Shown here: in pieces, positions 1-6,447 of the stretch
How the letters are laid out: the number at the start of each line of letters is the position of its first letter
Position numbering within the stretch: the first letter of the stretch is position 1
Source: Betaproteobacteria bacterium
Lineage (GTDB): Bacteria > Pseudomonadota > Gammaproteobacteria > Burkholderiales > SG8-39
Assembly (NCBI GenBank): GCA_007280315.1
Contig: QYQC01000088.1
Span: 1-11,940, forward strand
Direction of reading: 5' to 3'
DNA: 11,940 nt
The notes under the pieces: generated by a model
Database searches by the model: none
The model's input: only the letters and a program-made list of their open reading frames with translations
Told to the model about the DNA's origin: nothing
Made by a program: the position numbers and the translations under genes

Positions 1-411
1 ATGGGCATCATCTGGATGCTGCTGATCGCCGCCCAGGTCACAGGTCCGAAAGATCCGCTGCCCTTCTGGGTGGTGATGGTTTGCCAGACGGCGATGGCGC
101 TGGGTACCATGTTCGGCGGCTGGCGCATCGTCAAGACCATGGGCCAGAAAATCACCAAACTCAAGCCCGTGGGCGGCGCCTGCGCCGAAACCGGCGGCGC
201 CATCACCCTGTTTCTTGCCACCGCGCTTGGCGTCCCGGTTTCCACCACCCACACCATTACCGGGGCCATCGTCGGCGTCGGCGCGGTGAAGCGGTTCAAC
301 GCGGTACGCTGGGGCGTGGCCGGTAACATCGTCTGGGCCTGGATCCTCACCATACCCTGCTCCGCATTCATCGCCGCCGTTGCCTGGTTCGTGGGTCAGC
401 ACTACCTATAG
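1..411 (+). CDS. pit: Pit-family inorganic phosphate transporter, C-terminal part (5' truncated by window edge)
   Basis: This is the C-terminal 136 residues of an inner-membrane PHO4/PiT-family low-affinity phosphate (metal-phosphate) symporter. The reading frame is open at base 1. The first codon is ATG, but in this family the stretch MGII normally follows a conserved GxNDAQKT motif, so this Met is probably internal and well over half of the protein lies outside the window. The conserved PiT C-terminal signature is visible at about residues 57-95: GGACAETGGAI, then VSTTHTITGAIVGVGA. It is flanked by hydrophobic segments at about residues 1-15, 20-40 and 105-130. The stop is TAG at 409-411. 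A hairpin follows 9 bases downstream. The next gene, bktB, is on the same strand but has its own ribosome binding site and a candidate promoter, so it is probably a separate unit. The family call is firm; the substrate follows from the family. Confidence 0.9.
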   Translation: MGIIWMLLIAAQVTGPKDPLPFWVVMVCQTAMALGTMFGGWRIVKTMGQKITKLKPVGGACAETGGAITLFLATALGVPVSTTHTITGAIVGVGAVKRFNAVRWGVAGNIVWAWILTIPCSAFIAAVAWFVGQHYL

Positions 412-420
412 GTGGCCCGA

Positions 421-445
421 CCGCAGCGGCGATTCCGCCCTGCGG
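421..445 (+). terminator. Candidate hairpin terminator after pit
   Basis: An imperfect inverted repeat starts 9 bases after the pit stop. CCGCAG (421-426) pairs with CTGCGG (440-445), and inside it GGCG (428-431) pairs with CGCC (436-439) around an ATTC loop, leaving C427 bulged. That gives a 10-bp GC-rich stem. A second short palindrome, GCCGCGCGGC, follows at 446-455. There is no convincing T-run, so intrinsic termination is only possible and the hairpin may instead protect the 3' end. Confidence 0.35.
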
Positions 446-459
446 GCCGCGCGGCTCAT

Positions 460-488
460 TTGACCCAAAACAATAAGTGTAATATTGC
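460..488 (+). promoter_or_regulatory. Candidate sigma70 promoter of bktB
   Basis: TTGACC at 460-465 matches the -35 consensus at five of six positions and is followed after 17 bases by TATTGC at 483-488 as a weak -10. The intervening DNA is AT-rich, which stands out in this GC-rich region. Transcription would begin near 495, giving a leader of about 50 bases before the bktB ATG at 547. The -10 match is poor, so the exact hexamer is uncertain. Confidence 0.35.
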
Positions 489-533
489 GTCGTGGCACCA
501 TGGACGGCCCGGGCACGACCGCCGCCCACCTTC

Positions 534-540
534 AAGGAGA
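534..540 (+). promoter_or_regulatory. Shine-Dalgarno site of bktB
   Basis: AAGGAGA lies 6 bases before the ATG at 547. It fixes the bktB start there rather than at the upstream end of the open frame, which extends back to 412. Confidence 0.85.
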
Positions 541-546
541 ATCCAA

Positions 547-1728
547 ATGAGCAGACAAGTCGTGGTAGTAAGCGGTGTGCGCACCGCAATCGGTGATTAC
601 GGCGGCGCGCTGAAAGACCAGGCGCCAACCGATCTGGCGGCCAAAGTGGTGAGCGAAGCAGTGGCACGCGCCAAGGTCGACCCGAACGAAATCGGCCATG
701 TGGTGTTCGGTCACGTGATTCATACCGAGCCCAAGGACATGTACCTGTCGCGCGTGGCGATGATCAATGCGGGTCTGCCCCATCACACACCGGCGATGAC
801 GCTTAACCGACTGTGCGGCAGCGGCATGCAGGCGATCGTCAGCGCGGCGCAAATGATATTGCTGGGCGACGCCGACAGCGCAGTTGCCGGCGGCGCGGAA
901 TCGATGAGCCGCGGCGGCTATCTGATGCCGACGCTGCGCTGGGGCCAGCGCATGGGTGACGGCGGCACGGTGGACATGATGGTGGGTGCGCTCACCGACC
1001 CGTTCGACACGGTGCACATGGGCATCACTGCCGAGAACGTTGCCGCCAAATGGAATATAACGCGGGTGCAGCAGGACGAATTTGCGGTGGAAAGCCACCG
1101 CCGCGCGATCAACGCCATCCAGAAGGGCTATTTCAAGGAGCAGATCCTGCCGATCGAACTTAAAACACGCAAAGGCGTGACCGTATTCGATACCGACGAG
1201 CACCCGCGCGCCGACGCCAGCATCGAAGGCATGGCGAAGCTGAGAGCCGCGTTCAAGAAGGATGGCTCCGTTACCGCGGGCAACGCCTCCGGCATCAACG
1301 ACGGCGCCGCGGCGGTGGTATTGATGGAAGCCGGGGCGGCGGCAAAAAAAGGCCTGAAGCCGATGGCGCGACTGCTCGCCTACGGACACGCCGGCGTCGA
1401 CCCGAAGTATATGGGCATCGGGCCGGTGCTGGCGGTGCAGACGGCGCTCGCGCGCGCCGGTCTCAAGGTGAGCGACATGGACGTGGTCGAATCGAACGAG
1501 GCGTTCGCCGCCCAGGCCTGCGCCGTGGCGAAGGACCTTGGCTTCGATGCGGCGAAAACCAACCCCAACGGGGGCGCCGTCGCGCTGGGCCATCCCATCG
1601 GCGCCACCGGCTGCCTGCTTACGGTAAAGGCGCTGTATGAGCTGCAGCGCAGCGGCGGGCGCTATGCGCTGGTAACCATGTGCATCGGCGGCGGCCAGGG
1701 TATCGCCGCGGTATTCGAGCGGATGTAG
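547..1728 (+). CDS. bktB: Beta-ketothiolase / acetyl-CoA acetyltransferase (BktB-like)
   Basis: This cytoplasmic thiolase condenses acyl-CoA with acetyl-CoA, or runs the reverse cleavage. It feeds polyhydroxyalkanoate precursor synthesis or fatty-acid/ketone turnover. The product is 393 residues, the normal length for the family. The acyl-accepting nucleophile is Cys90 in NRLCGSG. NEAF is at 317-320, His349 is in GHPIGATG and the catalytic acid/base Cys379 is in CIGGGQG, so all key residues are present. The sequence resembles BktB of Ralstonia closely as I recall it (for example NRLCGSG followed by QAIVSAAQ, YGHAGVDPK, and the GRYALVTMCIGGGQGIAA end). That makes BktB more likely than generic PhaA/AtoB, but chain-length preference cannot be read from sequence. 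The start is set by AAGGAGA 6 bases upstream. No phaB or phaC gene is next to it in the window. Confidence 0.93.
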   Translation: MSRQVVVVSGVRTAIGDYGGALKDQAPTDLAAKVVSEAVARAKVDPNEIGHVVFGHVIHTEPKDMYLSRVAMINAGLPHHTPAMTLNRLCGSGMQAIVSAAQMILLGDADSAVAGGAESMSRGGYLMPTLRWGQRMGDGGTVDMMVGALTDPFDTVHMGITAENVAAKWNITRVQQDEFAVESHRRAINAIQKGYFKEQILPIELKTRKGVTVFDTDEHPRADASIEGMAKLRAAFKKDGSVTAGNASGINDGAAAVVLMEAGAAAKKGLKPMARLLAYGHAGVDPKYMGIGPVLAVQTALARAGLKVSDMDVVESNEAFAAQACAVAKDLGFDAAKTNPNGGAVALGHPIGATGCLLTVKALYELQRSGGRYALVTMCIGGGQGIAAVFERM

Positions 1729-1737
1729 AAGCGCCGT

Positions 1738-2028
1738 TTGAATTTCGACTGCCAGGCGTGCGGCGCGTGCTGCGCCTACTCGGAATCATGGCCGGTGTTC
1801 ATCGGCGAGGGTGACAGTGCGGGCATCCCGCAGGATCTGATCGATTTCGAGCGTGGGCGCATGCTGTCCCACCGAAAACGCTGCGCGGCACTGGTGGGCG
1901 ACCTTGGTACCCGCGCGCAGTGCAGTGTCTACGCCAACCGGCCGCTGGTGTGCCGCGAATTTCAGGCGGGGTCGGAGGATTGCATCATGGTCAGGCGCAG
2001 TTTCGGTATGGGCGCTGTTGGCGGATAA
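1738..2028 (+). CDS. YkgJ-family cysteine-cluster protein (predicted metal-binding)
   Basis: This is a 96-residue protein of the YkgJ / Fe-S or zinc-chelating cysteine-cluster family. Its biochemical role is not established. The signature is visible as CxxCxxCC at Cys5, Cys8, Cys11 and Cys12. Cys62, the segment YANRPLVCREF with Cys72, and Cys82 follow, and with Cys49 there are eight cysteines in all. The only possible start is TTG at 1738, because the in-frame codon just four positions earlier is the TAG stop of bktB (1726-1728) and the first cluster cysteine is residue 5. No strong Shine-Dalgarno is present; AGAAG at 1727-1731 is the best candidate. With 9 bases between them, the gene is almost certainly co-transcribed and translationally coupled with bktB. 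It converges on the next gene, with about 50 bases between the stops. Confidence 0.8.
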   Translation: MNFDCQACGACCAYSESWPVFIGEGDSAGIPQDLIDFERGRMLSHRKRCAALVGDLGTRAQCSVYANRPLVCREFQAGSEDCIMVRRSFGMGAVGG

Positions 2029-2061
2029 GGTGTTGACTCGCGCCGGCCAAGGCGAGCGTTG

Positions 2062-2077
2062 ACGGGAATCCGCCCGT
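2062..2077. terminator. Weak hairpin between convergent genes
   Basis: ACGGG (2062-2066) and CCCGT (2073-2077) form a 5-bp stem with a 6-base loop, in the short gap between the convergent cysteine-cluster gene (ends 2028) and the GlcG/HbpS-family gene (ends 2080). There is no T-run on either strand, so this is at best a weak bidirectional terminator. Confidence 0.2.
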
Positions 2078-2079
2078 AG

Positions 2080-2583
2080 CTAGAATTCGATGCTGTCGCG
2101 AATTGCGGCGATCCCGGCTTTGGCGCAGGCATCATCCGACTCGCCGCCCGGCGCGCCCGACACGCCGATGGCGCCGAGCATCTGGCCGCCGCCCTCGATA
2201 ACCATGCCGCCGCCAAGGATTACCACGTGCGGAAGACTGCGCATGCCGCTCTGCGCCTTGCCCGGCTGCGTCGGTTCCACCAGCGCGCTGGTGTTGCTGC
2301 GAAAGCTCACCGCGGTCCAGGCCTTGCCGCGGGCGGTTGCCGGCGTATGCGGCCCGGCATAGCGATCGCGCAGCAGCACCTGCAGCACACCGCCGCGATC
2401 GACCACCGCCACCGCGGCCTGCCAGCCGCTGTCGCGACATTTTGCGAGCGCCGCCTGCGCCGCCTTGAGAGCGGTATCCAGCGTCAGGTTGCGTGTGGCG
2501 TAAGTGGCGTCACCTTCGGCCAAAACCGCTGCCGGGCACAGCGCAAGCGCTGTGCACAAGGTCATGCTTGCTCCGATTCTCAT
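2080..2583 (-). CDS. Secreted GlcG/HbpS-family (DUF336) protein
   Basis: This 167-residue protein belongs to the GlcG/HbpS family. Some members bind haem or act as extracellular sensors (HbpS of Streptomyces), while others sit in glycolate or propanediol-type operons with unclear roles. An N-terminal signal peptide is visible: MRIG, then a hydrophobic core to about residue 20, with a likely cleavage after VLA (residue 22). The mature part shows the family pattern LTLDTALKAAQAAL, AVAVVDRGGVLQVLLRD (about 57-73), TARGKAWTAVSF and a glycine-rich stretch (about 124-147) ending GAIGVSGAPGGESDDACAKAGI. The start is ATG at 2581-2583, supported by GAGGAG 6 bases upstream. The export signal predicts a periplasmic or secreted location. 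It is transcribed divergently from the outer-membrane protein gene. The family call is firm, the ligand unknown. Confidence 0.85.
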   Translation of the reverse strand: MRIGASMTLCTALALCPAAVLAEGDATYATRNLTLDTALKAAQAALAKCRDSGWQAAVAVVDRGGVLQVLLRDRYAGPHTPATARGKAWTAVSFRSNTSALVEPTQPGKAQSGMRSLPHVVILGGGMVIEGGGQMLGAIGVSGAPGGESDDACAKAGIAAIRDSIEF

Positions 2584-2589
2584 CTCGCT

Positions 2590-2595
2590 CTCCTC
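2590..2595 (-). promoter_or_regulatory. Shine-Dalgarno site of the GlcG/HbpS-family gene
   Basis: GAGGAG on the minus strand lies 6 bases before the ATG at 2583 and supports that start. Confidence 0.75.
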
Positions 2596-2697
2596 ATGTT
2601 ATTCTCGCGTCCCGATGCATGGTTCAGGCGACGCGCGGCGCCATCCGATACCAATATTACGCGGCATCAACGTCCCCGTCTTTGGAATGATCAATCC

Positions 2698-3408
2698 GTG
2701 CAATTGAATCCCGGTCCCATCGCGCGCCTCTGTCTGCTTCTTGCACTGGCGCTGGCGCCGGTGCCAAGCCAGGCGGCGCGTCCGTTCGTCACCGACGACG
2801 CCCGCGTTGTCGATGCCGGCGGCTGCCAGATCGAGACGTTTATCAAGAAGCAGCGCAATTTCGGCGAGCGCGAGGCCTGGTTTCTGCCCGGCTGCAATCC
2901 GGGCGGCAACGCCGAACTCACCTTCGGCGGGGTTGACACACGCAGCGATGCCGAAGGACACGCAAGCGCTCTCATCGCGCAAGGCAAAACTTTGTTCAGG
3001 CCGCTGCAAACTAATGGCTACGGACTGGCCGCGACGCTGGGCGCGGTCAGGCAGCGCGCGTTCGCCGCAGACCGCGCCTCCCACTGGAGCCCGTTCCTCA
3101 ATCTGATATCGAGCATTTCGCTGCGTAACGACGCGCTCGTCGTCCACGTCAACGCCGGGACGCTGGACGATCGCAACACCCGAGTGATGCGTCCGACCTG
3201 GGGACTGGGCGCCGAAATCCAGATCGTGCCGCGACTGCAGGCGATCGTCGAGTCCTACGGCCAAAGGGGCGAAAAAACCAGCCAGCAGATCGGGCTGCGC
3301 TACTGGGTGGTGCCCGATCGCGTGCAGATCGACAGCACGCTGACTTCGCAACGCAGCGGTGCGCCGGTGCGCGACTCGCTTTCCGTGGGACTGCGGATTC
3401 TGTTCTAG
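2698..3408 (+). CDS. Exported probable outer-membrane beta-barrel protein, function unknown
   Basis: From the GTG start at 2698 the product is 236 residues with a signal peptide: Arg10, a Leu/Ala-rich core at about 11-20, and a likely cleavage after SQA (residue 26). The mature part begins ARPFVTDDARVVDAGGCQIETF, has two cysteines at 43 and 66 that could form a disulfide, and is built of alternating, strand-like segments. It ends SLSVGLRILF. A C-terminal Phe after an alternating pattern is the usual recognition signal of the outer-membrane assembly machinery. I recall similar uncharacterised proteins in betaproteobacteria but cannot assign a function. The start is uncertain: the frame is open far upstream, ATG 2596 would add 34 residues ahead of the signal peptide, and TTG 2704 is also possible. 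GTG 2698 was chosen because it places the signal peptide at the N terminus. Confidence 0.68.
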   Translation: MQLNPGPIARLCLLLALALAPVPSQAARPFVTDDARVVDAGGCQIETFIKKQRNFGEREAWFLPGCNPGGNAELTFGGVDTRSDAEGHASALIAQGKTLFRPLQTNGYGLAATLGAVRQRAFAADRASHWSPFLNLISSISLRNDALVVHVNAGTLDDRNTRVMRPTWGLGAEIQIVPRLQAIVESYGQRGEKTSQQIGLRYWVVPDRVQIDSTLTSQRSGAPVRDSLSVGLRILF

Positions 3409-3409
3409 A

Positions 3410-3425
3410 CCGGCGCCGGCGCCGG
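3410..3425. repeat. 16-bp perfect GC palindrome filling the gap between two convergent stops
   Basis: CCGGCGCCGGCGCCGG is a perfect palindrome that occupies almost the whole 17-base gap between the outer-membrane protein gene (stop 3406-3408) and pap (stop 3426-3428, minus strand). It can fold as a 6-bp stem with a 4-base loop on both strands. This suits a shared bidirectional terminator or roadblock, but there is no T-run on either side. Confidence 0.4.
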
Positions 3426-4901
3426 CTACAAATTCCGCTCCATGCGCTCGACGATGGTTTTCAGGATTTTGACGCGCGCGAAATACTTGTCCTCCGCCTC
3501 GACCACGGTCCAGGGGGCGATATCGGTGCTGGTGCGATCGATCATGTCGCACACCGCCTGCTCGTATTCATTCCACTTTTTGCGGTTGCGCCAGTCCTCG
3601 TCGGTGATCTTGAAGCGCTTGAAACTGGTCTTTTGCCTCAGGGTGAAGCGCTTCAACTGTTCCTCGGCGGAAATCTGCAGCCAGAATTTGCACACGATGG
3701 CGCCGCTGCGCGCCATCTGTTCCTCGAAGTCGTTGATTTCGCCGTAGGCGCGCATCCAGTCGGCAACGCCGCAGAAGCCTTCGACGCGCTCCACCAGCAC
3801 GCGCCCGTACCAGGAGCGGTCGAAAATGGTGATGCGCCCGCGCCGCGGAGCGTGCCTCCAGAAGCGCCATAGATAGGGTTGCGCGCGCTCCTCCTCGGTC
3901 GGTGCCGCCACCGGCACCACCTGAAAGTGACGCGCGTCGATGGCGGCGGTGATGCGCCGGATCGCGCCGCCCTTGCCCGCCGCATCCGAGCCCTCGAACA
4001 ACAAAATCAACGAATGCTTCTTGAAGTACTTCTTCTCGCGCGACAGCAGATTCAGGCGGCCCTGCCATTTCTCCAATTGTGTTTCGTACTTCTGCTTGGC
4101 AATCTGCTGCGTCATGTCGAGGTCGCGCAGCAGCCCGAGATTGTCGGAGGACAGCGGCGGCGCCTGCACCCTTCGTTCAAGATGGTTGCTTTTCGCCAGC
4201 CGCTTTTTCATCGCGTCGAGCAGCAGTTTGCCCACTGTCAGGCTGCGATAGCGCTCATCCGCGCCCTCAACCACGGTCCAACTCGCATTGGCGCTGCTGG
4301 TTTCGCGCAAGGCGCGTTCGGAGATCTGGCGGAACGCATCGTACGCCTTGTAGCGCTCCCAGTCGTACTTGGTCACCCGCCAGCGCGTGAGCGGATCCTT
4401 TTCCAGCTCCTGCATGCGCGTTTTCTGCTGTTTTTTGCTCAGGTGAAACCAGAATTTCAACAACAGCACGCCTTCGTCACAAAGCATTTTCTCGAAACGC
4501 ATGATGTCTTCGAGGCTGGCATCCAGTTCGGCGTCGTCCGATTTTCCAAGTACGCGGCGCACGATAGGATCGGTGTACCAGGATCCGAACATGATGCCGA
4601 TCTTTCCCTTGGGCGGCAGTTCGCGCCAGAAACGCCACATGCGCGGGCGCTCCGCTTCCTCGTCCGAAGCCTCGCCGAAAGCGCGCGTCTGTATATGGCG
4701 CGGGTCCATCCATTCGTTGAGCAGGTTGACGGTTTCGCCTTTGCCCGCACCGTCCACGCCCCCGATCACAATCAGCAGCGGAAATTTTTTCGCCTGCGCC
4801 AGGTCGAATTGCGCATTGAGCAACGCCGCGCGCAGCTTCGGCTCCTGCCTGGCATAGATCTGTTTCGAGATTTTGTGGCCGAGTTCTGCGGACTCAAACA
4901 T
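3426..4901 (-). CDS. pap: Two-domain class II polyphosphate kinase 2 (polyphosphate:AMP phosphotransferase)
   Basis: This predicted cytoplasmic enzyme makes ADP from AMP using polyphosphate as phosphate donor. The 491-residue product is a tandem PPK2 fusion, the normal architecture of Pap. Domain 1 (about 10-235) carries Walker A GGVDGAGKGE at 47-56. Domain 2 (about 265-488) carries Walker A EGSDAAGKGG at 303-312 and the Walker B/lid motif DRSWYGR at 361-367, plus PTEEERAQPYLWRFWRH and RTSTDIAPWTVVEA. At the Walker B position domain 1 has FGSWYTDP (105-112) and lacks the Asp. This matches the degenerate N-domain I recall for Pap proteins, so catalysis probably sits in domain 2. The start is ATG 4901 with AAAGGAG 5 bases upstream. 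The open frame runs on to 5399, but that part overlaps the CYTH-CHAD gene in another frame and is not coding. It is the last gene of the relA operon. Confidence 0.93.
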   Translation of the reverse strand: MFESAELGHKISKQIYARQEPKLRAALLNAQFDLAQAKKFPLLIVIGGVDGAGKGETVNLLNEWMDPRHIQTRAFGEASDEEAERPRMWRFWRELPPKGKIGIMFGSWYTDPIVRRVLGKSDDAELDASLEDIMRFEKMLCDEGVLLLKFWFHLSKKQQKTRMQELEKDPLTRWRVTKYDWERYKAYDAFRQISERALRETSSANASWTVVEGADERYRSLTVGKLLLDAMKKRLAKSNHLERRVQAPPLSSDNLGLLRDLDMTQQIAKQKYETQLEKWQGRLNLLSREKKYFKKHSLILLFEGSDAAGKGGAIRRITAAIDARHFQVVPVAAPTEEERAQPYLWRFWRHAPRRGRITIFDRSWYGRVLVERVEGFCGVADWMRAYGEINDFEEQMARSGAIVCKFWLQISAEEQLKRFTLRQKTSFKRFKITDEDWRNRKKWNEYEQAVCDMIDRTSTDIAPWTVVEAEDKYFARVKILKTIVERMERNL

Positions 4902-4903
4902 TT

Positions 4904-6445
4904 TTACTCCTTTGCAGCAATCGCATGCGCTGGTTTCCAGAACGGCTTCTGCCGCTGCCAATGATCCCACGCGCGCGTGAGCGCGTCGAGTTGCAGATGG
5001 GTACTGGCCGCGCTCCAGCCCTGGATCATGCCGGCGACGCGCGCATCGGGGGCGCGCGCCCCTGCCAGCGCCTCGGGCAGCAGCCGCAGCAGGGTCGCCG
5101 CATCGTTCAATCCGCCCAGTACCGTCTGCATCGCGGCGAGGGACTGCACGTAGGGCCGCACGCGCCGCTTCGGAAACAGGGTGGCGAAAAATTCCGCCGC
5201 ATAGCGCAGTTTCTTCGCCGCGATGCGCAGGCGATGGCGTCCCGCGGCATCGAGTGCCTGCACGTGTTTGCCGCGCTTGCCGAGGCCGGCCGCGCGTTGC
5301 TGCATCAGGCTTGCGGCGAAGCCGCCCAGCGGCAGCGCCAGCTCGGCCTGGCTGCGCTGCCACGATCCGTCGGCCAATAGTCGCCCCAGTTCCAGCCACA
5401 GGCGCTGCCAGGCTCCGCAGGCGACGGCGTCGCGCGCCGCGCGCAGGTGCGCGCGTCCCACGCGCACGCAGCGCCGTTCGAATGCGGCCACTTCGACCTC
5501 ATCGGCGCGTTGCGAGCGCAACGCGCGCAGCATTTCGTGCACGAACACGTCCCAGTCGCGCGCCGTTCCCAGCGCATGATTCTGCTCGCGCAACCACCCG
5601 GTAACCTGCGCGAACGCGGCCTGCGGCAGCACCGTCCGAAACAGGCTGAAGCAGGCGCGCAGCCGGCGCAGCCCGACCCGCACCTGGTGCAGATACTCCG
5701 GGTCCCGGCCCAGAAGAAACCCGGTTTCGTTCGCCTGCACCTGCGCCATGCAGCCGTGCACGATGATAGAGAAAGCTGCGGCCACGCTGCCCTCGGCGTC
5801 CAGAACCGGCTGCGACGCCTTGACCGGCCGCGTCGGCAGGCCGCGCGCAAGCGCGTAGCCACGCTCGGCTTTGCTCGCGTGACCCAGCCGCAGCGGCAGG
5901 CGTTCGGTCAATTCCAGAGCCAGTTCGAACAGGCGCACCGGACTGCCTGCGAGCAGTTCGATCTCGGCTTCGCTGATCGCGCTTGCGCGCCGGCCGGCGC
6001 GGATCTCGCCGCTATCGAGGCACAGCTCGGCCAGGCTGCCGTCGCCAAAGCCCAGGCGCAGACGGGTGCGCATGAATTCGGTCACAAAAACCGGCTGCAG
6101 TGCGGTACGTAGCCGCTGCGAGCGAAACAACTTGGACTCGGGTGTCGTCGCGAGCAGTCCGAAATCGAGCGCTTCGCCCGGCAGCGGCCACTCCCACTCC
6201 TCGCGCAGATGCAATCCCGCCGTGGCGTGGCCTTCGGTCTTCAGCGTCTGTACCCAGCGTCCGCCGTCCGCGCGCAGGCGCAGCGCCAGCCCCGCCCGCA
6301 GTAGGGCGCGATCGGGCGTATCGTAGTAGGTGCTGCGCACGCGGCGGGTCGATGCGCGTCCCTGCTGCATCGCCCTGATCCGCGGATCACGCCGCAGACG
6401 ACGCAGTTCCTGCGGCGCAAGCAGCAACTTGAGTTCGGTTTCCAC
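4904..6445 (-). CDS. CYTH-CHAD domain protein (predicted inorganic triphosphatase / polyphosphate-binding)
   Basis: The 513-residue product combines a CYTH (triphosphate tunnel metalloenzyme) domain with a CHAD domain, the same architecture as E. coli YgiF (inorganic tripolyphosphatase). The CYTH domain (about 1-205) has the defining ExExK as ETELK at 2-6, YYDTP at 40-44, LRLR at 55-58, Lys69 in LKTEG and the acidic strand EAEIEL at 159-164. These charged residues line the tunnel that binds triphosphate and metal. The CHAD domain (about 220-500) is helical, with the basic, His-containing helices HQVRVGLRRLR (253-263) and HRLRIAAKKLRY (404-415). CHAD domains bind polyphosphate. The start is GTG at 6445, which overlaps the relA stop as TAGTG; the ExExK at residue 2 excludes a later start. 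pap follows after 2 bases. Hydrolysis of tripolyphosphate is predicted from the family, not shown. Confidence 0.9.
   Translation of the reverse strand: METELKLLLAPQELRRLRRDPRIRAMQQGRASTRRVRSTYYDTPDRALLRAGLALRLRADGGRWVQTLKTEGHATAGLHLREEWEWPLPGEALDFGLLATTPESKLFRSQRLRTALQPVFVTEFMRTRLRLGFGDGSLAELCLDSGEIRAGRRASAISEAEIELLAGSPVRLFELALELTERLPLRLGHASKAERGYALARGLPTRPVKASQPVLDAEGSVAAAFSIIVHGCMAQVQANETGFLLGRDPEYLHQVRVGLRRLRACFSLFRTVLPQAAFAQVTGWLREQNHALGTARDWDVFVHEMLRALRSQRADEVEVAAFERRCVRVGRAHLRAARDAVACGAWQRLWLELGRLLADGSWQRSQAELALPLGGFAASLMQQRAAGLGKRGKHVQALDAAGRHRLRIAAKKLRYAAEFFATLFPKRRVRPYVQSLAAMQTVLGGLNDAATLLRLLPEALAGARAPDARVAGMIQGWSAASTHLQLDALTRAWDHWQRQKPFWKPAHAIAAKE
4907..4913 (-). promoter_or_regulatory. 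Shine-Dalgarno site of pap, inside the preceding gene
   Basis: AAAGGAG on the minus strand, 5 bases before the pap ATG, lies within the last codons of the CYTH-CHAD gene (stop TAA at 4904-4906). Ribosomes finishing the upstream gene would uncover it, which favours translational coupling. Confidence 0.8.
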
Positions 6446-6447
6446 TA
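6443..6447 (-). promoter_or_regulatory. TAGTG stop-start overlap (relA / CYTH-CHAD)
   Basis: On the minus strand the relA stop TAG and the GTG start of the CYTH-CHAD gene share base 6445. With no separate strong ribosome binding site evident, the second gene is likely translated by terminating ribosomes re-initiating. Confidence 0.8.

Noticed and set aside
412..546. Upstream extension of the bktB frame to 412
   Set aside because: The thiolase family starts at MSRQVVVVSG, AAGGAGA marks ATG 547, and the upstream stretch holds a hairpin and a promoter-like sequence.
532..1593. 353-codon open frame on the minus strand across bktB
   Set aside because: It is antisense to a complete thiolase with all catalytic residues. 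The translation is rich in His and Arg with no domain pattern, as expected for a GC-rich shadow frame.
2227..2697. N-terminal extension of the outer-membrane protein frame
   Set aside because: Most of it is antisense to the GlcG/HbpS-family gene, and a signal peptide begins only after the GTG at 2698.
3879..4964. 361-codon plus-strand frame opposite pap
   Set aside because: It has no recognisable motifs and lies wholly antisense to the conserved PPK2 domains.
4902..5399. 166-codon upstream extension of the pap frame
   Set aside because: It overlaps the CHAD part of the upstream gene in another frame. Pap homology begins at MFESAELG (ATG 4901), which has a strong ribosome binding site.
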